NCBI GenBank assembly: GCA_048013815.1
Contig: CM106585.1
Coordinates: 18,476,001-18,540,000 of the forward strand
DNA: 64,000 bases
Reading direction: 5' to 3'
DNA from: Setoptus koraiensis
Lineage: Eukaryota > Arthropoda
Part shown: positions 25,753-35,692 of the stretch, in pieces
Numbering within the stretch: the first letter of the stretch is position 1
Layout of the letters: every line of letters starts with the position of its first letter
Notes under the pieces: generated by a model
What the model was told of the DNA's origin: nothing
What the model saw: the letters and a program-made list of their open reading frames with translations, nothing else
Databases searched by the model: none
Position numbers and translations under genes: made by a program

Positions 25753-26583
25753 TGAGCGATGTTACTAATAGTCATCTGATGAATATCCAGGCCAGATTCA
25801 AGTCATATTTGCAGATGGATCAGATAATCACTAACCGTTGAAGCCATACCTCAAAATAATCATGTAAGAGAAGATTGATGATGAAGGCGCTTGCAGAGGT
25901 AACGCAAAATGCTGTCTCACCGCGTAGCAGTCATTTTCGATGACAAACCAGGTGATCACTGATTAATGAATTCCTGTTCAAACGGACAATCTCGGTGTTC
26001 AACGAACCACCAATAAATCTTACCTCGAATGCAAATTGGAATGATTCGATACCAATCTATTGATTTGTGAAAACACAATTAGATATTTGGACTGCTATGA
26101 TGGGTTTTCCTTTCACTTTAAAATTATATCTTACAATCTCACCTTATAATGGGGAAGTTATGAACATGGATCTTGGTTTTTATTTGTGGGTTTTGCACTG
26201 CGATCTACTGAGGCAAAACATAAACAAACCAATCGCGCTCAAACTTTAAATCGCTTGCAGCGCATGCGTAGAGCGGCCAGATATCATGCCCGTGTTAGGC
26301 ACCAACAAATGGTTTGTCTGCCACAAAGAAATCGGCGCTCTTTTTCTCGATAATCTGGCATGTCATTCTAGTGCATCATCTGTGAACAAGATCACTCTTA
26401 CTCCTACTTGTTATTTAAATACGCGTCCATCGCAATAATCATCATCACTCCCATCGGCTACACTAACGCCGACACCACAGCAGACAAGTGAACCACAGAT
26501 AATCTCCTTCTGACACAATCGTCTTCATTATCATCAATTATAATTTCATCTTATAATCACCAAGTATTCGTCAATCACTAATT
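25753..26583. other. Spacer between copy D and NASP
   Basis: No gene is seen. A palindromic GCGCATGCG stretch at about 26260-26268 resembles an NRF-1-type site and lies ~320 bp before the NASP start codon, as is common for housekeeping promoters. Its role here is inferred only. Confidence 0.35.
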
Positions 26584-27909
26584 ATGGATGATACACCACA
26601 ACAAGTACCCGGTGCTGGTGGTGACCCCAACCCAGTGGATAGTGGCACCAACAAGACTGGCCCCGAGTCAGAAGATAAATCATACAATCAAGTCAATGAG
26701 CCTATGGATACGGCCGGTCAGTCCACCAGTGTTCTAGATGAGGCGCACGACAATTTGGCCAAAGGCAAGAGACTCAGAGCACTAGACGACGTTGTATCGG
26801 CGGCCGACTGTCTAGAGCAATCATGTCAATTATTTGACGCTTATTATGGCGTGGGCAAACGCGAATGCGCAGACGCCTATCTCGAGTACGGACTCGCACT
26901 TGTGGCTCTGGCCGATTTAGAAACAGGCACTGGCACCGATAAAATTCTCAAAAAGGCAGGCATTGATGACGGTGAAGAAGAAGACGAAGACGAGGAACAG
27001 GAAGGTGAAGACGAAGAAGAAGAAGAGCACGCCGAGGAAGAGGAGACTGCCGATCAAACTGGAGCGAACAAAGATGAACAAACCAAAGTATCCGACGAAT
27101 CCAAGGCCACCACAGAAAATGAGACCGATAACAAAATGGAGACCGAACAACCAGGCGCTGTAGAGACAGCAAACAATGATACTCAGACCAAAAACAAAGA
27201 GCCAGCTACCACAGAGCAAAGGCTTGACGAGCAACAACCAGGCACATCTAAAGAAACTACGAACGGTCACAATAATCAAGAGGACAAATCTGATGACGGA
27301 GAAGGCGCCGATGATCCCACAACGATTGAAATCGCCTGGGAGGTGCTCAGTCTTGCCAGGCGTGTCTTCCAGCGGGATGAATCCTACGATGGCAGACTGA
27401 AATTAGCCGAGACACTACAGAAGTTAGGTGAGATCAGTATAGAGTGGGACAACAATGAGAACGCAGTTGACATACTGGAAGAGTGCCTGACCATTAGAAC
27501 TGCAATACTACCAGAATTCAGCAGGCTTATAGCTCTGACATACTATAATCTAGGACTAGCTCACTCATTCAAAGGCAACACACCAAAGGCGAATGAAAAT
27601 TTCCAGAATGCTGTTAAAGTTGTCGAAAAAAATATCGCTACCCAACAGGAGTCATTAGAGACCGCTAAAAAGGCTCAAGATACTGTTGCCATCGCCAAAA
27701 TCACAAGAGAGATATCTGAATTGAAAGAACTCATTCCAGAAATAGTCATGAGGGTCGATGACACGAACGATGATGATGCAAAGAATAGTGAGGTATTAAA
27801 ACGTCAAAGAGAGGAGATGGAAAAAGAGGAACAAGACATTAAAAAAGTGTGCTCGGACAAATCCAAACCCGTCGACGACATAACTCATCTTGTGAAACGT
27901 AGAGCATGA
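26584..27909 (+). CDS. NASP: NASP histone chaperone (SHNi-TPR family)
   Basis: A single-exon gene of 441 aa, close to the ~450 aa of somatic vertebrate NASP. NASP binds H3 and H3-H4, stores them and feeds them to chromatin assembly. An N-terminal TPR region (~50-115; LAKGKRLRALDDVVSAAD, AYLEYGLALVALA) is interrupted by the family's characteristic long acidic insert (Glu/Asp run encoded at ~26970-27055, then Glu/Asn/Thr-rich to ~27310). The central SHNi-TPR block follows (AWEVLSLARRVF, LAETLQKLGEIS, AVDILEECL, LTYYNLGLAHSFKGN, A-x-ENFQNAVKVVE). A Lys/Glu coiled coil comes next, and the protein ends LVKRRA, a basic tail suggesting nuclear import. The first ATG has no competitor. AATAAA at 27941-27946 follows the stop. 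Convergent with RPB6, 131 bp apart. Confidence 0.93.
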   Translation: MDDTPQQVPGAGGDPNPVDSGTNKTGPESEDKSYNQVNEPMDTAGQSTSVLDEAHDNLAKGKRLRALDDVVSAADCLEQSCQLFDAYYGVGKRECADAYLEYGLALVALADLETGTGTDKILKKAGIDDGEEEDEDEEQEGEDEEEEEHAEEEETADQTGANKDEQTKVSDESKATTENETDNKMETEQPGAVETANNDTQTKNKEPATTEQRLDEQQPGTSKETTNGHNNQEDKSDDGEGADDPTTIEIAWEVLSLARRVFQRDESYDGRLKLAETLQKLGEISIEWDNNENAVDILEECLTIRTAILPEFSRLIALTYYNLGLAHSFKGNTPKANENFQNAVKVVEKNIATQQESLETAKKAQDTVAIAKITREISELKELIPEIVMRVDDTNDDDAKNSEVLKRQREEMEKEEQDIKKVCSDKSKPVDDITHLVKRRA

Positions 27910-27940
27910 TCTCTCAAGCTTCTTATGTACAAATATATCA

Positions 27941-27946
27941 AATAAA
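27941..27946 (+). terminator. NASP polyadenylation signal
   Basis: AATAAA 32 nt past the NASP stop, within the 131-bp gap to the convergent RPB6 gene. The RPB6 signal (TTTATT on +, 28014-28019) lies in the same gap. Confidence 0.6.
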
Positions 27947-28040
27947 CTATCGAATGTCACATTCTTGATTAAAGAAAGAGAGTGCTCAATCAGGTACGGA
28001 CTAATTGTTGTTGTTTATTTATGCAGATTGTGTGATGTTT

Positions 28041-28409
28041 CTAATTTGTAATTATAAGCTCATTGATGGACCAGTCTTCATAACTTCCATCAGGTAAAAA
28101 CCTTCGTATAATGATAGGTATCTTTCTCGCTTTCAGTTCCTTCATGGCAATGTGTAATGGGTCTGTTTCTCCTTCTAATTCCACCATAACAGGAGCGCAC
28201 ATAGCTATTTGAAGCGCCCTCGTACCAAGTACCCTAGCTCGCTCGTACTTGGTCATGTATGGTGTCGTAATGCGTTTGTTGGCTTGAACAGCGTGTCCTT
28301 CAGTTCCCCCGGGCAATACCTCAATATTTTCGGCATCATCTGCTTCCATTTGTTCCTCGATATCGTCATCGCCATATCCTCCATCGTTATCTTCGTAATC
28401 GTCATCCAT
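28041..28409 (-). CDS. POLR2F: RPB6/ABC23, common subunit of RNA polymerases I, II and III
   Basis: A single-exon gene of 122 aa (human protein 127 aa). An acidic, poorly ordered N terminus ([16 protein letters not shown], ~1-40) is followed by the highly conserved core: [67 protein letters not shown] and ending ELIITN, the diagnostic RPB6/omega fold. The protein clamps the largest subunit and aids polymerase assembly in the nucleus. It has no introns here, although animal orthologues commonly do. It shares a 389-bp divergent spacer with GRWD1 and converges on NASP, with AATAAA on its strand at 28014-28019. Confidence 0.97.
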   Translation of the reverse strand: MDDDYEDNDGGYGDDDIEEQMEADDAENIEVLPGGTEGHAVQANKRITTPYMTKYERARVLGTRALQIAMCAPVMVELEGETDPLHIAMKELKARKIPIIIRRFLPDGSYEDWSINELIITN

Positions 28410-28798
28410 TGTTGTGAGTTCGAATGAGTCTTATGATATGAAGGTTTAATTGATCAAGTGATATCCGGACTATGCAAGTATTGAATTAAAATATTGAGGT
28501 ATAAATAATTCGACACTGGTGATGGAATTGATTCTCGCCGACCATCAACAAAAACAAACAATATTACACAAGTGACAGCACATGGGCACAACTGAATTAA
28601 TTCTGCTCTCAGTGCATGAGCGCGACATTTAAATGGCTCCAGAATTAAGATTCTCTCGAAAGCAGCGTTGTAGAACCTCAAAACCACGTGCTCTTTGTTT
28701 ATTACGGCGATATTTCAATTCGACGAAACACAATTCTATTTACAGCCCAACACAATTTAAACATTTTATCACTAGTTATCTGAATAAAAACTTCCGAA
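28410..28798. promoter_or_regulatory. Divergent spacer between RPB6 and GRWD1
   Basis: 389 bp separate the two start codons, so both promoters must lie here. No TATA box stands out for either gene. A CACGTG E-box occurs near 28684-28689 (ccaCGTGct context). Shared or bidirectional promoter activity is an inference from spacing. Confidence 0.4.
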
Positions 28799-30313
28799 AT
28801 GCCAAAAGTAAAGAAAAATAAAAAGAATGTGGCGAAGAAAACCTCAACCAAATATGTTGAGTCTAAACGAGAAGATAACGAGATGGAGTTTGATAGGTCC
28901 GCCTATGTGGTACATAACAAATTGGAGACTAGCTTCCCTTGTTTGAGCTTCGATATCATACCGGATAAACTAGGTTACGGATCTCAACGTGCCGATACAT
29001 TTCCGATATCATTATACATGGTTTCCGGCGATCAGACTCCGCAAACTATTAAGAACAATTATTTATATGTCATGAGAGTCGACAATATAAAAAAGCTGAA
29101 GCAAGAAGAAGAAGAAGACGACGAAGATGATGATGATGACGATAATGATCACGAAGAAAATGAATACGAGAAAGATCTGCCCAAACTCACGTCTGCTAAG
29201 ATAATTCATGATGGTGGCGTTAATAGAATCAGGACAACTAATATTGGCGAAAAGACTATGGTTGCCACGTGGTCGGATAAGGCTAAAGTTCATATTTTCG
29301 ATTTGACATTGCCCATGCAAGCAGTTAATGATTGGCGTTGTTTACAAACTTACATGAATGAAAAAAGGAGCCCAAAACCAATATTCACCTTCAGTGGGCA
29401 CAAAGATGAGGGCTTCGCCATAGACTGGTCACGTGTTGAAATGGGCACCCTCGCAACGGGCGACTGTAAAAAAGACATACATTTATGGAAGCTTGCGGGA
29501 GGCTCGGGATGGGTTGTTGGCCAACAACCTTTGTTAGGCCATACAAAGTCTGTCGAGGATATCAAGTGGTCACCGTTCCAGCCCAATGAGTTGGCGTCTT
29601 GTTCCGTTGACAAGACAATAAAGCTTTGGGATACAAGAGAATCAAAAGATAAATGTTGCACTTCTACCATCACCGAAAGTCACAAGGCCGATGTCAATGT
29701 TATTGATTGGAACAAGAACAATAAGAATCTAATTGTATCGGGTGGTGACGATGGGTTCGTGAAGACATGGGACCTGAGGTATTTGGCTAGATCTCAAGGG
29801 CAACCGGCACCTGTGGCATTCTTCCAGTACCATAAGAAGGCTATCACATCTGTAGAGTGGCATCCAGACGATGACACTGTGTTTGCAGTGTCGTCCGAAG
29901 ACGATAAGATTACAATTTGGGACTTGGCTGTTGAGAAAGACGAGGAGGAAATGGAGGTTGAAGTGCCCAAAGAAAAAGTTAAGAAAGAAAATGGTGATAA
30001 GAAGAAGAAAGATATCAAAAAGGAAGAAAAGATGGACGACGATGACAACTCATCTTCAAGCTCGGACAGCGATTACGAGGATGACGATGAAGCTGAGGAT
30101 GAAGAGAAAGATATGGATCAGGATGAAGAAGACAAGCCTGAAGATGATGAGGGTGTGGTTTATGGTGACCTAAAAGATCTACCACCTCAAATGTTGTTCC
30201 TCCATCAAGGCCAAAAAGAGATAAAAGAGCTCCATTGGCATCCTCAGCTACCTGGGTTTGTGATTAGTACAGCTATCGATGGTTTTAATATTTTCAGAAC
30301 AATAAGTGCTTAA
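28799..30313 (+). CDS. GRWD1: GRWD1 (glutamate-rich WD-repeat protein; yeast Rrb1 orthologue)
   Basis: A single-exon gene of 504 aa. A basic start (MPKVKKNKKN) is followed by the histone-binding/CAF1C-like N-terminal region (AYVVHNKLETSFPCLSFDII, DTFPISLYMVSGDQ) and an Asp/Glu run (~residues 100-122). Then comes a WD40 propeller, visible as TFSGHKDEGFAIDWS, LLGHTKSVEDIKWSP...TIKLWD, SHKADVNVIDWN...FVKTWDLRY, YHKKAITSVEWHP...KITIWDL and KELHWHPQLPGFVISTAIDGFNIF. The family acts in 60S ribosome biogenesis (RPL3 chaperoning) and binds histones in nucleolus and nucleus. It is longer than the ~446-aa human protein because a ~95-residue Lys/Asp/Glu-rich insert (encoded ~29935-30170) separates the last two blades, matching the family's acidic insert but expanded. 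Confidence 0.95.
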   Translation: MPKVKKNKKNVAKKTSTKYVESKREDNEMEFDRSAYVVHNKLETSFPCLSFDIIPDKLGYGSQRADTFPISLYMVSGDQTPQTIKNNYLYVMRVDNIKKLKQEEEEDDEDDDDDDNDHEENEYEKDLPKLTSAKIIHDGGVNRIRTTNIGEKTMVATWSDKAKVHIFDLTLPMQAVNDWRCLQTYMNEKRSPKPIFTFSGHKDEGFAIDWSRVEMGTLATGDCKKDIHLWKLAGGSGWVVGQQPLLGHTKSVEDIKWSPFQPNELASCSVDKTIKLWDTRESKDKCCTSTITESHKADVNVIDWNKNNKNLIVSGGDDGFVKTWDLRYLARSQGQPAPVAFFQYHKKAITSVEWHPDDDTVFAVSSEDDKITIWDLAVEKDEEEMEVEVPKEKVKKENGDKKKKDIKKEEKMDDDDNSSSSSDSDYEDDDEAEDEEKDMDQDEEDKPEDDEGVVYGDLKDLPPQMLFLHQGQKEIKELHWHPQLPGFVISTAIDGFNIFRTISA

Positions 30314-30694
30314 ATTATAAACGATAATCAGGCCCACTCAGGTGATTACCAGTAAACACTGTATTGGTAGTGTTCCATTCTTTCTTATGTAATTTTTACA
30401 TAAGTTTCGTGCTATTTTCCTACATTAAATTAGCCGCTCTGCTGTGCGCATGAGGGGTAAGCATAAGTTTTACCCACTGTTTAAATGTTTCAATCAAGAT
30501 ATTGGTACAGATATACGGCGCAGTCAGACAACAAACAGCTGTCAGATGAGCTTTTCTTGGAATGAAAGTTACAACAAATGATAATAAAAGAGAGATGACT
30601 GATCGTTCAACCTGATTTAAATAATACATTCACTGTCCGGAGAAACATTATATAAGCCCTAAATTATTCATACAACGACGAATATCACATCATC
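30314..30694. other. Spacer between GRWD1 and syntaxin-5
   Basis: 381 bp, AT-rich, no gene. It must contain the GRWD1 3' end and the syntaxin-5 promoter; tatataagcc-like sequence near 30650 (ttatataagccc) could be a TATA box ~45 bp before the syntaxin-5 start codon. Confidence 0.4.
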
Positions 30695-31801
30695 ATGACC
30701 GGAAAGGACAGGACAGCTGAATTCGTGGCCACTGTTCGATCGATAACTGCTAAGCCACAATGGATGGCTGCCAATAGAAACTTAAATGGGGCCAATTCTT
30801 CCTCGCCAATCGATCAGAATTATGTTGAATTCATGAGACTATCCAAAACATGTGCTCATGACCTAAGTGATACCTATGGTAAACTAGAGAAGCTCACTGA
30901 ATTAGCCAGAAAAAAGACTATATTCGACGATGATGAGTCATCTAGAGAACTGAATAAATTGGTAGCCAGCATTAAAGGCGACATTCCAAAATTGAAGAAC
31001 CAGATAGAGTTGTTACAGCAAGTACACAAGCCACCCTCATCAAAGAAACCTAAAAATATTGAGGCTCATTCCAAAAATGTAGTCATATCACTTCAACAAC
31101 AATTAGCCAGAATGAGTACAAATTTTAAATCCACCCTGGAGATGCGATCTCAGAGCCTACAACAACAAAGAGCACGACGTGAGATGTTTACCTCTGGCCC
31201 CTCTTCTAGTTATGAAACGCCCAATAACATGACTTCACGAAATAGTAGGCAGCCCCATGCTTCATACAGACTACAAGACACGCAAACCGGCGGCCTATCT
31301 AGTGTTGTCCAATCTAGACCATCCGGCTATTCTCAGTACAACCCCAATAGAGCTATGAATGAATCTGTTGCTAGAAATAGAAAAGACCCTTCAAATAATG
31401 TCATGATTGATATGGATAGTAATAGCCGACAATATTCTTCATCAAACGATTATAATAGCCATGAGCCTGGTAGGCTTCAGTTGCAAACTCAACAACAGGA
31501 ACTATTACTCAATTATGAGGATGAGTATCTGAGTGAGAGGGCCAACACAATGCAAACCATTGAAACTACTATTGTCGAGCTAGGAACAGTTTTTAATCAA
31601 TTGGCCACTATGGTGCAAGTACAGGACGAACAGATAACTCGAATAGACACGAATATTAGTGAGACCGCTGGTAATGTAGAAGCGGCCCACGAAGCATTGT
31701 TAAATTATTTTGCCTCTATGAGCAGTAACAGATGGCTCATATTGAAAGTGTTTGGCATACTATTTTTCTTCTTTGTTATATTTGTTATCATTGCCGGCTG
31801 A
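30695..31801 (+). CDS. Syx5: Syntaxin-5, Golgi Qa-SNARE
   Basis: A single-exon gene of 368 aa. The N terminus MTGKDRTAEFVATVRS carries the DRTxEF peptide by which syntaxin-5 binds the SM protein Sly1. A helical Habc-type region follows (~45-170), then a disordered Ser/Asn/Gln linker. The Qa-SNARE helix (~285-340) includes ERANTMQTIETTIVELGTVF, NQLATMVQVQDEQITRIDTN and AAHEALLNYFASM, with the conserved central-layer Gln in FNQL. A C-terminal tail anchor (~347-367; LILKVFGILFFFFVIFVIIAG) ends the protein. It drives ER-to-Golgi and intra-Golgi membrane fusion. Length matches the long form of human STX5 (355 aa). The 3' end converges on Polycomb with only 61 bp between the two stop codons. Confidence 0.95.
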   Translation: MTGKDRTAEFVATVRSITAKPQWMAANRNLNGANSSSPIDQNYVEFMRLSKTCAHDLSDTYGKLEKLTELARKKTIFDDDESSRELNKLVASIKGDIPKLKNQIELLQQVHKPPSSKKPKNIEAHSKNVVISLQQQLARMSTNFKSTLEMRSQSLQQQRARREMFTSGPSSSYETPNNMTSRNSRQPHASYRLQDTQTGGLSSVVQSRPSGYSQYNPNRAMNESVARNRKDPSNNVMIDMDSNSRQYSSSNDYNSHEPGRLQLQTQQQELLLNYEDEYLSERANTMQTIETTIVELGTVFNQLATMVQVQDEQITRIDTNISETAGNVEAAHEALLNYFASMSSNRWLILKVFGILFFFFVIFVIIAG

Positions 31802-31862
31802 GGATTACAATTAAAAAATTATACAATGATAAGAGTTAGGTGATGAACCCTGAAATATTTTT

Positions 31863-32519
31863 TCATGTGTCTCGGGCCTGATATATTTTAATTGGCGTCC
31901 CCGTATGCCGTGTCGAACTAAAGAAACCTTCTTGCCTACGGCACTCACGGATTGTGACTGTTTGACTATTAGCTGTAACATCTGTTATTAATATGGGTTC
32001 TTTTGTGATGGATTTGGGCACAAACACTTCCTCTGTAGGTTGTGCGAGAACAGGGTTGAAGATTGCCATGGTGGTGTTTCTGTTTGAATTATGAGACTTA
32101 TACCTTGCATTGTTTGTTTTTGGAGTTGAGGTTGTGGTGGAGTTAGTGGACAATGAGGTTGAGGTGGAAGAGGAGGTAGAAGATGAGGAGGAAGTAGTGG
32201 TATCATATACACTAGAACTGGTGCTAGTATCTGCGTGGGTACGTTTTACGCCACTGATAGAGGGTAGGGTTCCGCGGCGACTCTGATTTGATTTAGTTGT
32301 CGACCTCTTTGGTGTGATATTAAGTTTTTTTCCTTGCTTTTGCTGTTGTTCCTCCTCGTATGCTTCTAATAGTCTACGATCGAGTATATTTTCCTCAGGT
32401 TCCCATGAGTTGTGTCTGGTTGACCATCTTTGCCATTTGATTAGATAGAATGAACGCCCTCCGATGATTTTCTTTCGCAAAATTCTTTCAACGCTATATA
32501 TGCGTTTACTATTATCCAT
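31863..32519 (-). CDS. Pc: Polycomb / CBX chromodomain protein
   Basis: A single-exon gene of 218 aa. I start at the Met at 32517-32519 (MDNSKRIYSVERIL); the frame is open further upstream, but only as Tyr/His-rich simple sequence. The chromodomain (~7-58) has YSVERIL, FYLIKWQRWS, SWEPEENILDRRLLEAYE, with aromatic-cage residues Tyr8, Trp29 and Trp32 for H3K27me3. The C-terminal Pc box (~175-200; EPILITDVTANSQTVTIREC..GFF) is the RING1-binding element that separates Polycomb/CBX2-8 from HP1. Between them lies a Ser/Thr-rich linker, shorter than in fly Pc (390 aa). It acts as the reader subunit of canonical PRC1 in gene silencing. 3' ends with syntaxin-5 nearly abut, so their 3' UTRs probably overlap. 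Confidence 0.95.
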   Translation of the reverse strand: MDNSKRIYSVERILRKKIIGGRSFYLIKWQRWSTRHNSWEPEENILDRRLLEAYEEEQQQKQGKKLNITPKRSTTKSNQSRRGTLPSISGVKRTHADTSTSSSVYDTTTSSSSSTSSSTSTSLSTNSTTTSTPKTNNARYKSHNSNRNTTMAIFNPVLAQPTEEVFVPKSITKEPILITDVTANSQTVTIRECRRQEGFFSSTRHTGTPIKIYQARDT

Positions 32520-34179
32520 GTTGATGGTTGATGAGAGTGAATAAATTATCTTATGATAATGACAATAATTGTAGCGATAATAATAATAATATTTTATCTC
32601 ATGACAATGACACATTTATATATTCATATGTGGTTGTGTGAATAGTAATGTATGGCGCTACTATAGCCACTGCAGCCATTAGCTGAGTTAGCGTTCGCTG
32701 CACTGACACGAGATTCGGTCAAGATCCACTAGAGGCGCTGAGGTTGCGTTGTAAAGGCAAACAGAGAACAGAGTAAATGTTTCTACTTTTTAATTGGTCA
32801 GCTTGAGCGTGTTACTGTATGAATATCATGTACTACAGTAAACGCGCTTATTTGGCGCAAGAAACTGGTTTGTTGTGTTATTGTCCACTTGACAGTATCA
32901 GTTGCACTAGAAATCGTAGCAGCGCCGCCCTGGTGGATGGCACGTGAAGCGTGTGCGAATTGTTCGAATGTGGCTCACAGCAGCAAACAACTATTATGTT
33001 ATGCTGAACCATGTCAATGGCTGCTCATATACGAACAACAGTGAAACTGAACAGAGACTCGCCGTTTTGCTCGTGTGTGCCATTGGGCACAAATATCGAT
33101 TATGGCCACCATTGAATCACTTGCACATTCGGCCATCTAACAGATGCGGTTGTGCACAAATGGCAACTATGCACACTTTGTGGACGCATCCATTTTGCAT
33201 GGAGCAGCTGCGGCTGTTCCACGCAAAAATAATGGCGCTCAAACAGACGCTACGAAAACAGCTATTGTTTGTCAAAAAGTGAATGGAGCACCAATCTCGC
33301 CTACACTGGCTCAAATCACGCCGAGAATCGATCTGTCCACAGCTCGGCCACCATTTAATTCACCGTATTCCATTTGTACCGTGTTTATACCGTATTATAC
33401 CGTATTATGCCAGAGGATATTACAGTGTATTATCGGCTATTGCGTCATGTGACTAGAAGACGAACAATTACAACTACTTCTAGCCCGGCTTTGAGACGCG
33501 GGGGCCCGCGAAAAGACCGCGCCAGAGATTCCTCACAGGTTTTCGTTCTGGGATGTTCAGGCAGCGTCCCGCGGTGTCCGCCGGTGTCCGAAATTCGCCG
33601 GACGTAAATCCGCTCGCCATCCGGCTCGCTTTTGGGGCCCCATCCGTCAATCGTAGCCCGTCATTGTGTCCTCCATAACGGTTAATCATATGCCATTCGT
33701 CGTCGGTTGAAGACGCTGTTCTCTCCCAGTCTCTCATTGATTTGAAAGTCTGTGGCCGGTTTGAAAAGTTTTTTCGAGGCTTGTTTTGAACGATTATTTC
33801 TCGTCTAGTCCGCCAAGCTTCGCCTCAAATGGCAGCGACGCTGTTCAATTGGCGCCCATTTCTAGGTATTTTTAGAATTGTTGAGACGGCTCGAATTTCA
33901 TACTACACAATGTAGAAAAACGATAAGTGTCACTCTCGATCACTACTTTTGATCAGGCATTTCGCAAGGACAGATACGATTTTATATATAGCTCACGCAT
34001 TTCATCGCTGCAGGCTCAGATAGAGAATAGTTGCGCCGAGATGCGAGAGATCCGACTGAAATTTTTCCAGATTAATGCAAAATTGAAATTTTATAATTAT
34101 ACAATTATAAAAATAATCATTAGATCATATAAATCAGAACAATTACATTGATCGTTCAGAAACGAGTTGTAATCTAGCG
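32520..34179. other. Intergenic 1.7 kb between Polycomb and the 34.2-kb gene
   Basis: No gene that I can support. It includes a short tandem of accgtattat-like units (~33376-33412) and a locally GC-rich patch (33480-33740) with an 85-codon minus-strand frame of unclear status, reported as a finding. The last ~120 bp before 34180 are AT-rich (aattatacaattataaaaataat). Confidence 0.4.
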
Positions 34180-35646
34180 ATGGCACCGCGTGACCTCCTG
34201 TTGATCTTGTGTCTCACCTTTGTGGCTGCTTCTTCGCCATATGCCGGCGTCAATGCCTGTCGCTCGTGTTCCCTCAAACAGCGAGAATGTATCCGGTCAG
34301 TCAAGAGTATTGACACAGTGGAGAAATTCAAAAATTTCGCCCTCAAATTCAGCAATCATGAAGAAGAGAATGAACTAATGAATGACTGTCTACGCAGCGC
34401 CAATGGATTGTTGGATTTGCATGTTCTGTTGAATCTGGTCGAGAAATCATCAATTGTTCATTCGGTGTGTGAACCCCAATTCGTCAACAAATTGCTGGAC
34501 TTCAATAAACAAATGAAGCAGAGAGCGAATCGTGGCAAGATACTTGGTGGCAAAAAGAAGAATAGATTGTCATCGTTTTTCCGGTTGTTCGCTGGTCAGA
34601 TTGTGTTGACTTGCAAGAAATCTCTAGCTCAAAAGCTACAAATTGCCGAAGATTTTGCCAACAGCGAATTAACTGCAAGTGTAGATAAAATCCTGAAATT
34701 GTCGGACAAAATGAATAAACCGCTTGACGAAAGTAAGACCAGATCTATGAGTCGAAGTATGCGCAAGCTCCTCAATCTTGCAGCGAAAAACAGGCCCACC
34801 ATGTTCACAAAGGTGGAAAATCTAATCTTAGTCGAGTCATTGAAACCAACTCCGGATGCGGTTTTGTTCATCAATGTAACAGTGAACACACAGAAAGCGT
34901 TAGACGATTTTGTCGAGACAAAGAAGGCATGCAAATTGATCGATCACTACGCTCAAAGTTCCATGTATGCAATAACGAGATTGGCCTGGAAGGGTTATTT
35001 GGCTAGAAATGACCTGGACTCGCTGGACGGGGGCCTCAGCAGCGACGCGAGAGTTCAAAAGTGGATAAAGGCAGTCCAGTATTGCCAGGGTTTTCTTCTG
35101 GTCAAGGTAAATCTTGATTTGAATCAGGATGTTGTGGACAAACTTGACAAAGAAATTCTCAATGACGAGCAGATTTTCACTGTCAACATGGTCAAAAGTG
35201 AGCAGGCAAGCCCGCAACCGTACACATTTTTCAGATTCAGTATAATGGACAATTTTCAAGAGTTGGATGGTGACCTCAAATGTTATACTCAATCTAAGGG
35301 TCTTTCTGGCTGGCTTGCGCAACGTGCAAGTGGCAAGGCCGAACGTCTGCTCGCTAGATATATCAATGTTGCCGTTATTGAGGACTCGATCAAAGAATCG
35401 TTGTTCGAAAGTGAAGAGGACCCAGAACATGAGGTACAGTTTGCTGGTACGACTACCACCGTTTCTCATGGTGTAAGTTTGTCTCAATATGCCGGCCACG
35501 CGGCGGCCCACAGCCACCATGGAGGCCTGTCTCTGGGAGCTATGATGGGAATTCTTACAGGGGCATGTTTCTTCATTATTTTCCTTGGCTTAGTGATTCA
35601 TGATTTAAAGATAACTTATCAGAACAGACGAGATGGCTTCGACTAG
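34180..35646 (+). CDS. Type I membrane or anchored secreted protein, unrecognised
   Basis: A single-exon gene of 488 aa. Signal peptide ~1-26 (MAPRDLLLILCLTFVAASSP...NA) precedes a Cys pair (CRSC). A long Lys/Leu-rich helical ectodomain follows, then a Ser/Thr/His stretch (~430-447), a membrane helix (~450-472; LGAMMGILTGACFFIIFLGLVI) and a 15-residue cytoplasmic tail ending DGFD. The block KKACKLIDHYAQSSM loosely echoes MMCKLIDATS of the small secreted family, and the neighbour at 36503 is a clearer relative, so this may be a distant, membrane-anchored member. I cannot assign a function. AATAAA at 35687-35692 follows the stop by ~40 nt. Confidence 0.8.
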   Translation: MAPRDLLLILCLTFVAASSPYAGVNACRSCSLKQRECIRSVKSIDTVEKFKNFALKFSNHEEENELMNDCLRSANGLLDLHVLLNLVEKSSIVHSVCEPQFVNKLLDFNKQMKQRANRGKILGGKKKNRLSSFFRLFAGQIVLTCKKSLAQKLQIAEDFANSELTASVDKILKLSDKMNKPLDESKTRSMSRSMRKLLNLAAKNRPTMFTKVENLILVESLKPTPDAVLFINVTVNTQKALDDFVETKKACKLIDHYAQSSMYAITRLAWKGYLARNDLDSLDGGLSSDARVQKWIKAVQYCQGFLLVKVNLDLNQDVVDKLDKEILNDEQIFTVNMVKSEQASPQPYTFFRFSIMDNFQELDGDLKCYTQSKGLSGWLAQRASGKAERLLARYINVAVIEDSIKESLFESEEDPEHEVQFAGTTTTVSHGVSLSQYAGHAAAHSHHGGLSLGAMMGILTGACFFIIFLGLVIHDLKITYQNRRDGFD

Positions 35647-35686
35647 AATAACAGGGAATTTCATGTAATCAGGATGATTCAATAAC

Positions 35687-35692
35687 AATAAA
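35687..35692 (+). terminator. Polyadenylation signal of the 34.2-kb gene
   Basis: AATAAA 41 nt downstream of the stop codon at 35646, the only canonical hexamer in the immediate 3' flank. Beyond it, 35700-36250 shows no gene. Confidence 0.55.
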
